Of a stretch of 64,000 bases of DNA, positions 58,153 through 64,000 are shown piece after piece. The notes under the pieces were generated by a model. It was not told the origin of the DNA, made no database searches, and saw only the letters and a list, made by a program, of their open reading frames with translations. The DNA is from Panonychus citri (lineage: Eukaryota; Arthropoda; Arachnida; Trombidiformes; Tetranychidae): positions 646,437 to 710,436 of the forward strand of contig NW_026515521.1 in NCBI RefSeq assembly GCF_014898815.1, written 5' to 3'. The stretch's first letter is position 1, and each line of letters opens with the position of its first letter. Made by a program: the position numbers and the translations under genes.

Positions 58153-59476
58153 GACAGAATCAAGTGATTAAGGTGATTTTGTCTCTTCTCTTAGTTGAAT
58201 TAACTAATTTTAGATCGTTGAAATGTTCACATTTCAAGAATCACTTCCAATGATAATCAAAATCATCATAATCTATTTTTACCTTTGGTATGATGATCAT
58301 TTGAATCTATTTATTAACTAATAAGTAACACTGATTATCAAAATGATTTGCATGTGAATATTTTTTGTCTTGATTATCTTGAAATCGTATGATTGATTTA
58401 TATTAAATTCAAATGGGAAACTCAGGGAATTTGATTATTTTAGTTTTTTTTTGGAATCAAAAGTTTCTTTTGATTGTTTTTGTTTATTGTTGAATTTAAT
58501 TGTAACTAAGTTGTTTGTGTTTAATCATTTAACTGTGAGATGAAATATTTTATTTGATTTGCGATTTTTGGTTAGTGGTTATTTTAGCTAAATTGTTGAG
58601 CTTCACTAATAACAATCAATGGTGAATCTTTGTCACTGATTCATCGATTTGATTGATTTTTTTTTGTCTTATTTACTTTTTTTCTTGGCAACTTTGTTAA
58701 AAATCTTAATCACTAGATGATGATCATGATCATCATCATCATTCTTGATTGTTGTTCATTAATCATAACCTTTCAAGGTTCTCAAGGTTTTCCAATTCTG
58801 ATTCTTATTGTAAATAAACTTTGATTACAAGTTTAAACTTTTACTCTGGTAATTAGTTCATATTTACAGTCAGGAACCTTTAAAGAATTTACTAAACTAA
58901 TTAAATTGTTGCATTATCCCATTTCAAGACAATTATCTACACCTAAAGATCACAATTAATCAGTTACTTGAGATCAAACTGAAGCTTTTTGTCTGAATCT
59001 ATTTCTCAGTTAATTTCAACAAAAATTTAAATCAATTAAGAGACTCAAATTATTCTCTTCGGAATGAATTAAAAATAATAATCTTCTCAAATGTAAATAA
59101 TTTTCTCAGAACAAATTATTTACCGTTCGACTTTTTTTCTCAACAGATGGAGCTCGATTCCGAATTCCAATTTTCTTTCATTTGAATATGAAAACAACTC
59201 AACATGTGTTGAGATTTATTTTCATCGTAATCAAGTTAATTGTGTTTTTTTTCGAATTCATTAATCTGACAACTATATTTTCTACCAATTTAATTGCTCT
59301 ATTAGCTGTGAACTAATCACCGACTCATGGATTACCCTCATTGATTGAGAATAACCTGATTTTCGCAATTTTTGTACCTTGGAAATTGTTTTTCTGTAGC
59401 TTAGTTTACCTGAACACTTTTCCAAATCAAATTGTCACTTTAATTGTTTGTTTATATTTTTCCTTTAATCACAATA
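57673..59476. other. Intergenic region between divergent small HSP and TTI1 genes
   Basis: 5' UTR and promoter of the small HSP, then AT-rich sequence to the TTI1 start. It contains (GA)n at 58104-58150 and ATCATGATCATCATC runs near 58720. CAACAGATGGAGCTCG near 59144 resembles the CTCF-like sites elsewhere. Confidence 0.45.
58104..58150 (+). repeat. (GA)n microsatellite upstream of the small HSP gene
   Basis: More than twenty GA units about 430 bases before the small HSP start codon, on its antisense strand. GAGA tracts are known promoter elements of arthropod heat shock genes, so a regulatory role is possible but not shown. Confidence 0.85.
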
Positions 59477-62400
59477 ATGTTTAGCTTGACCAATTTACAA
59501 AATCCTTCTAATATCTTCAGAAAACCTTTGACTTTGGTCCTTTACCAACCAGAGAAATGGTAAGATGATTGTTTTCTATTTTCTTCTCAGATATTTGATC
59601 TTCTTTATTTTGTTTTTGTCTTAATTGTAGGACTGAAGGAACACTAATCAATACAATTGATTGTATGATTATGATGCTACAAAAGGGAATAATTAACTCA
59701 CTTGATGAACTATTTGAACTCTATGCAGTTTTGTTTAATTTAATCGACGTTGAAACAAATTCATTCCGAGGTTAGTTTTCAATTCTTTACCTAAACTGAT
59801 TACTTAACATTAATTGTTCTTTCAATTTTGATTTTCTTTCAACAGGTGAATGTAAAATTAGTGAAGATCTTAAACTTCGGGTTATCCATTGTGCCAAAGT
59901 AATTATCGACTACCTGACAGAAGACTTGGTTCTAGAGTTTTTATCGAAACCCTCAATTTATCCGATTATCGGTCATTCTATTCACGTTTTCTTGAATCTT
60001 GGACTTAAAGAAAAATTCAAAGAGCTTAAAATCACGTCGATTGTTTGTTTAAATTGTTTGATTCGAAAACTGGATTATCCCTTGACCTTAACACCGCCGA
60101 GAGAAGGATACAAACCGGCTGACATTTTGGCCTCTTTTTTACCGGGAATCTCAATCGCAGTGATGAAGATAATTCTAAGTGATGATAAATTACCACAGAA
60201 ACTGTATATTGAATGTCTTTCAACTTTGGAATCAACAATTAAGGCAATTCTGACCCACGAATTGTCTCAAGAAATTCAAGTTAAACGTCCTGAATTCGTT
60301 GTCCATAGAAACAAGGATTGGCTTCAATCGAGTTGCTCAAAATTAGATGTTGTCTTTGAAAAGATAATTAAAACTCTTCTAATCAAACAATCAACGTTAA
60401 TTAAGATGAAATTATTGAGTTTCAGTCAAGAAATGGTTGACATCTTTGCCGATCTTGAGGTTAAAGAGGAAATTTTAATTACTCTTCTTGAAGTTTCACT
60501 AATCATGGTAACTGATTGTGATACAGATTTACAAGAATCATCTCAACTTTGGTTGGAACAATTTTCATCTCAAATATTAATCAACAAACCATCTCTACGA
60601 GATTCACTATTAGACCGATTATATCAACAATTAACAACCATCACCCGAGAATTACAATCAATTAATGAAGAGGAAAAGATAACCAAATTTAAAGTAATTG
60701 AAGGTTACTTTAATTGTCTTGGACCTCAAGGATTAACAACCTTTCTTACCACACAATCATGTCAACATCGTATGATAACTAGTTTAATTAATTGTGCCAA
60801 TTTGAACGAGAAAAAATCAACCCAAGGATATAAATTAATTGAGATGATTGATTTAAATACAATAGATTCAAGGAAACCATCAACAGATTATCCGATGAAA
60901 AGATTTAAACATTTCGATGATCAACTAGTTGAACAATCAATTAAACAAATTTGCTCACTTTTAGGAAAATATTCAAACAATTATGGTTTAATTGATTATT
61001 TTGATTCCATTTTACCGGATGGTTGCAAAGATCCAGCAATTATCTTCATCGCTAATTACACGATTCAAGGTTTCAACGAATCAAATATTTTAGAAAGTCT
61101 ATTCCATGAATACGTTAATCAGTTGACCATATTAACTGAATTAAATCAATCCAATCAACAATGTGATCAATCAACTTTACCAATTACCCTTTTAATGGAG
61201 GGAATAACCATTTTTGCGGATAAATTTGGTTCCAATAAACAATCAATCGTCCTGATTAATTGTTTGTACCTTGTCCTGGCTTCAACTGGTTCAGATAAAA
61301 CAATTATCGCTGATTCTGCTTTAATTACTCTCCAACGATTAGCAAACATCTTCAACTACTCTTCAATTAAACTTCTAATCACTGAAAATATTGATTACAT
61401 TCTTAATCATTTAAGTATCAAACTGAAAAACTTTCAATCAAATCGTCAAGTTTGTCCAATTATCTATTCGATACTCAATCTAACCGGCCTGGAGATATTA
61501 CCTTACACCGAACTGACCATTGATAATATACTGACCAGTTTGGACATTTTTTACAATTTAAATTGTGATATACTTGTTAACCTATTGAAAATAGTGATTA
61601 GTTTCATTGAGAAAAATACTGTTCCAATATCAACAGATGAACAGGAACAATTTGATAATATTGATTATGAATCTTTGAGACGAGAAAAATTTATCCAACA
61701 ATTAGATGAATATCTGAAAGCAAGGAGAATAGTTAATTCACTTGAACCCGAAAATGATGATGATAATGATTCACCTGATGATTTAAATGATGGAGGTAAA
61801 GAAGAAGAAGAAGAAGAGGAAAAGAAACAATTACCTGTGGAAATAAATATAACAATTAAGGTGAATATCCGGAAATTAATTGAATGGTAGAAACAATTTT
61901 CCAATTGTTTAGTTAATCTGTTTTTCTTTTCCTTTTAAATTGTTTACTCAGATTCTTGAGAGATGTTGTCATTTACTCTCCAATCAATCAAAAGATATTC
62001 AAATAATTACGATGGAAATAATTATGAATGGACTTCGAATATTAAAACCATGGCAAGGTAATTAGAAATTAGTTAATTACTATTCTTTTCTCCAAGTGAA
62101 TTAATTTTTTAATTTCTCCCAATTTCCAGATGAACTCCTTCCCTTGGCACACAAATTGTGGACTCCAATCTTGAAACGTTTCAATACCGATAATTTGATT
62201 CTACTTAGCAAAAGTTATCAATGTCTAATTGTTATGAGTCAATGTTGTGGCGATTTCCTTACAACTCGGACATTAGAACAAATTTTCCCTCGACTTTTAT
62301 CATTTCTAAGGTCACAATTTAGCAAAAGTTATCAGAAAACCGATTCATCTCCATACAAATACACCCTTGAGTATAAATTTCAATGTCAATTATTAGGAAC

Positions 62401-62656
62401 CATTGGATTACTTTGTGATTATCTCAAAGTTGAAGGTATCTCCTTGTGGTCAGTAGTTGAAGTGGTCATCCCTTACCTGACCAATCAGCAACCTTTAAGC
62501 CTTCAGGGTGAAGCAATTAAATCGTGTAAAATTTTACTCCGCTTGGATCCTTATGCTTTCAATTGTTACACTTCTCAGATGATTGAGACGAAAAGTGAAA
62601 ACCAAAGGAAAAATTATTCCAAAAATTTGAAAATCCTTTCGAAAATTAAACTCTAA
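59477..62656 (+). CDS. TTI1: TELO2-interacting protein 1 (TTT complex)
   Basis: TTI1 works with TELO2 and TTI2 to fold and stabilise PIKK kinases such as mTOR, ATM and ATR. Five exons (59477-59559, 59631-59770, 59846-61860, 61952-62057, 62130-62656) join in phase to 956 residues; human TTI1 has 1,089. It is all-helical and HEAT-repeat-like. Recognisable blocks are DILASFLPGISIAVMKI, EFVVHRNKDWLQSSCSKLD, ILERCCHLLSNQSKDIQIIT, and ELLPLAHKLWTPILKRF with CGDFLTTRTLEQIFPRLLSF in the C-terminal domain. A charged linker with a Glu run lies near residue 690-705. The exon 3 donor is taken at AAG|GTGAAT because reading on gives an early stop. Confidence 0.88.
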
Positions 62657-63457
62657 TCAACATAAATACACTCAAAATGTAGTTTAAATTGATTGTTAGA
62701 GTTAAATCCCTTCGGTTTCCCGATTAAAAGATTAAGATTATCGGTTAGAACCAATAAGAGAATTGGAAATTTGGATGGATTAGCTGATTAATGGATTTCT
62801 AGAGGGTTACAATTAGATTCAATTCTATTGTTGTTACTTTCGGGCAATAGAAATTTATTGAAAAAAAAATGAACGCACATGACTTGAGTTATGAAAATGA
62901 AAAATTCTGCTGTACATGAAAGAGCATTTTTAGTAATTAATTTTATCCCCTCTCAATTTAAACTAAATTTTTTTGTTTCTTTTTGTTATACTCTTTGTAA
63001 TTAATCCTTTTTTTGTATTTAGGTTTAATCAATTGATGGATTAAATTGTCCAATTTTCCAAATGGTTGATGTTAGTAATAACGATGGTAAATTGTAGTTA
63101 AATCCATTTTTGCAAAGTTTCATCTTCATAATCATGATTCGAAGTTGATTGAATCGTTTTCCGTGTATGTGTGTGTCTTTGTGAGTGCTGTTAATTGTTA
63201 TAGTTGATTGTTGCTGATGTTGAATTTTTTTCCTGATGATTGATAATTATAATAATAATATTGATGATGTTAATTTAACTTGTAATAGTTTTGGTATAAT
63301 CAATTGATGTTGATTGTTAACTCAAAATTGATGTTGATTGTTAACTCTAAATTGGTGTTGATAAAGGGGACTGGTGGTAATAGTAAGAGTGATGTTGATT
63401 AATTGTTGATTAATTGTTGTTGATGATGAAAGTTGAAGATAATCGATTGAAACTTGA
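62657..63457. other. Intergenic region between convergent genes
   Basis: 3' regions of TTI1 and of the RGG-rich gene. AT-rich; no gene is seen. Confidence 0.45.
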
Positions 63458-64000
63458 TTAACCTGAAGCAGGAACAGGTGGGGCTGCGCTTTCTGATGCA
63501 GCTCCTTTACGATCGGAAGCCTGGGATTTGTCATCTCGACTGTTTGATCCACGATTTCCCCGGGGTGGACCACGTCTTCCACCGCCGCCGCCACCACCAC
63601 CCCCACCGCTTCCACTGCCTCCACCACGACCCATTCGTCGGACTCTAAAACCAGACCCAGAACCAGAGCCAGAAACTCCAGTTCCTTGGCGCCTTGGACG
63701 ACGAGGTCTTTGTTCACGATTTTCTTGGGCATTTGCTGCATTGTCATTACCGGAAGCATCTCCATCAGCTCCACTTTGGCTTCCCTCAGTGTCGCTTCGT
63801 GGTCTTCGTGGTCGCCTGCTCCAGAATCTCCTAGTAAAACGCTTTGGACGTCTTCTTTGTCCATCTGAACCGCCCTGCGGTCTGTCACCCCCAGTGAAGT
63901 TTTCGTCATTATTTTCATTTCTTTCCTCGTTATTTAAATTATCGACATTACCATTGTTACTATTGTTAAGATTACTATTTTGGTTACTAGTATTACTCCT
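63458..64000 (-). CDS. C-terminal end of an Arg/Gly-rich RNA-binding protein (possibly Y-box type), partial
   Basis: The minus frame that ends at 63458 (…APPVPASG, stop) is open to the window edge, about 180 residues. It begins with an Asn/Ser-rich stretch, then basic arginine islands (GQRRRPKRFTRRFWSRRPRR, EQRPRRPRRQG), a Gly run with RMGRGGGSG, and RRGPPRGNRGSNSRDDKSQ. Alternating basic islands and acidic/polar segments with this ending resemble Y-box-binding proteins, but the cold-shock domain would lie beyond the edge. Other RGG proteins are possible. The larger overlapping frame in another register is a shadow caused by the GC-rich repeats. Confidence 0.5.
   Translation of the reverse strand, partial: RSNTSNQNSNLNNSNNGNVDNLNNEERNENNDENFTGGDRPQGGSDGQRRRPKRFTRRFWSRRPRRPRSDTEGSQSGADGDASGNDNAANAQENREQRPRRPRRQGTGVSGSGSGSGFRVRRMGRGGGSGSGGGGGGGGGGRRGPPRGNRGSNSRDDKSQASDRKGAASESAAPPVPASG

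Noticed and set aside
63322..63918. 198-codon minus-strand open frame
   Set aside because: It is out of register with the RGG-type frame ending at 63458. Its Val/Glu runs are the shifted reading of GC-rich Arg/Gly codons.
1..64000. CRISPR arrays, bacterial operons or prophage
   Set aside because: No regularly spaced repeats were found, and the intron-containing animal genes show that this is eukaryotic nuclear DNA.

Overview
The window is eukaryotic nuclear DNA. It is AT-rich, its genes are interrupted by mostly short GT-AG introns, and the recognisable proteins are animal housekeeping proteins. The small genome style, the Galpha-s, 4EHP, small heat shock and mpaB-like oxygenase set, and the paired small secreted peptides fit an arthropod. 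My best guess is an acariform mite, possibly spider-mite-like, but the sequence alone does not prove this.

Layout. From 1 to about 13 kb lies an accessory region: a foldback repeat, a pseudogene of a membrane receptor-like family, one intact 13-exon orphan membrane gene (2859-6061), and then a dense graveyard (6.4-13 kb). The graveyard holds a copied NPC1 fragment, a second receptor-like pseudogene, an internally deleted ORC1 relic, an unrecognised broken coding segment and repeats. An NPC1 homologue occupies 13-17.3 kb on the minus strand. Its first 953 codons are clean, but the last ~260 residues carry a stop codon and two frameshifts. From 20 to 24.7 kb is a tandem duplication of the receptor-like family, with one copy carrying a single frameshift and one intact copy, separated by a nested pair of inverted-repeat elements. 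At 25.6-26.2 kb a short reading frame is split by a MITE-like element.

From 27.4 kb to the end the window is gene-rich and orderly: galactose mutarotase, PPIL1, two tandem small secreted peptides, an ELMO-domain GAP, an F-box/LRR protein, eIF4E2 (4EHP), DPH2, an MKRN2OS-like protein, LRRC57, a ten-exon Galpha-s gene, an mpaB/rubber-oxygenase-family protein, an aldo-keto reductase, a small heat shock protein, TTI1, and the 3' end of an RGG-rich RNA-binding protein. Neighbours alternate strand and often converge within 0.2-0.8 kb. They share no evident pathway.

The most unusual signals are: the ionotropic-receptor-like family that seems to lack a pore loop; the secreted peptide pair with an almost frozen signal-peptide exon and a diverged mature exon; recurrent CTCF-like AGATG motifs close to gene starts; and the decaying 3' part of NPC1 with a near-identical copy of its last coding block 6.6 kb away.
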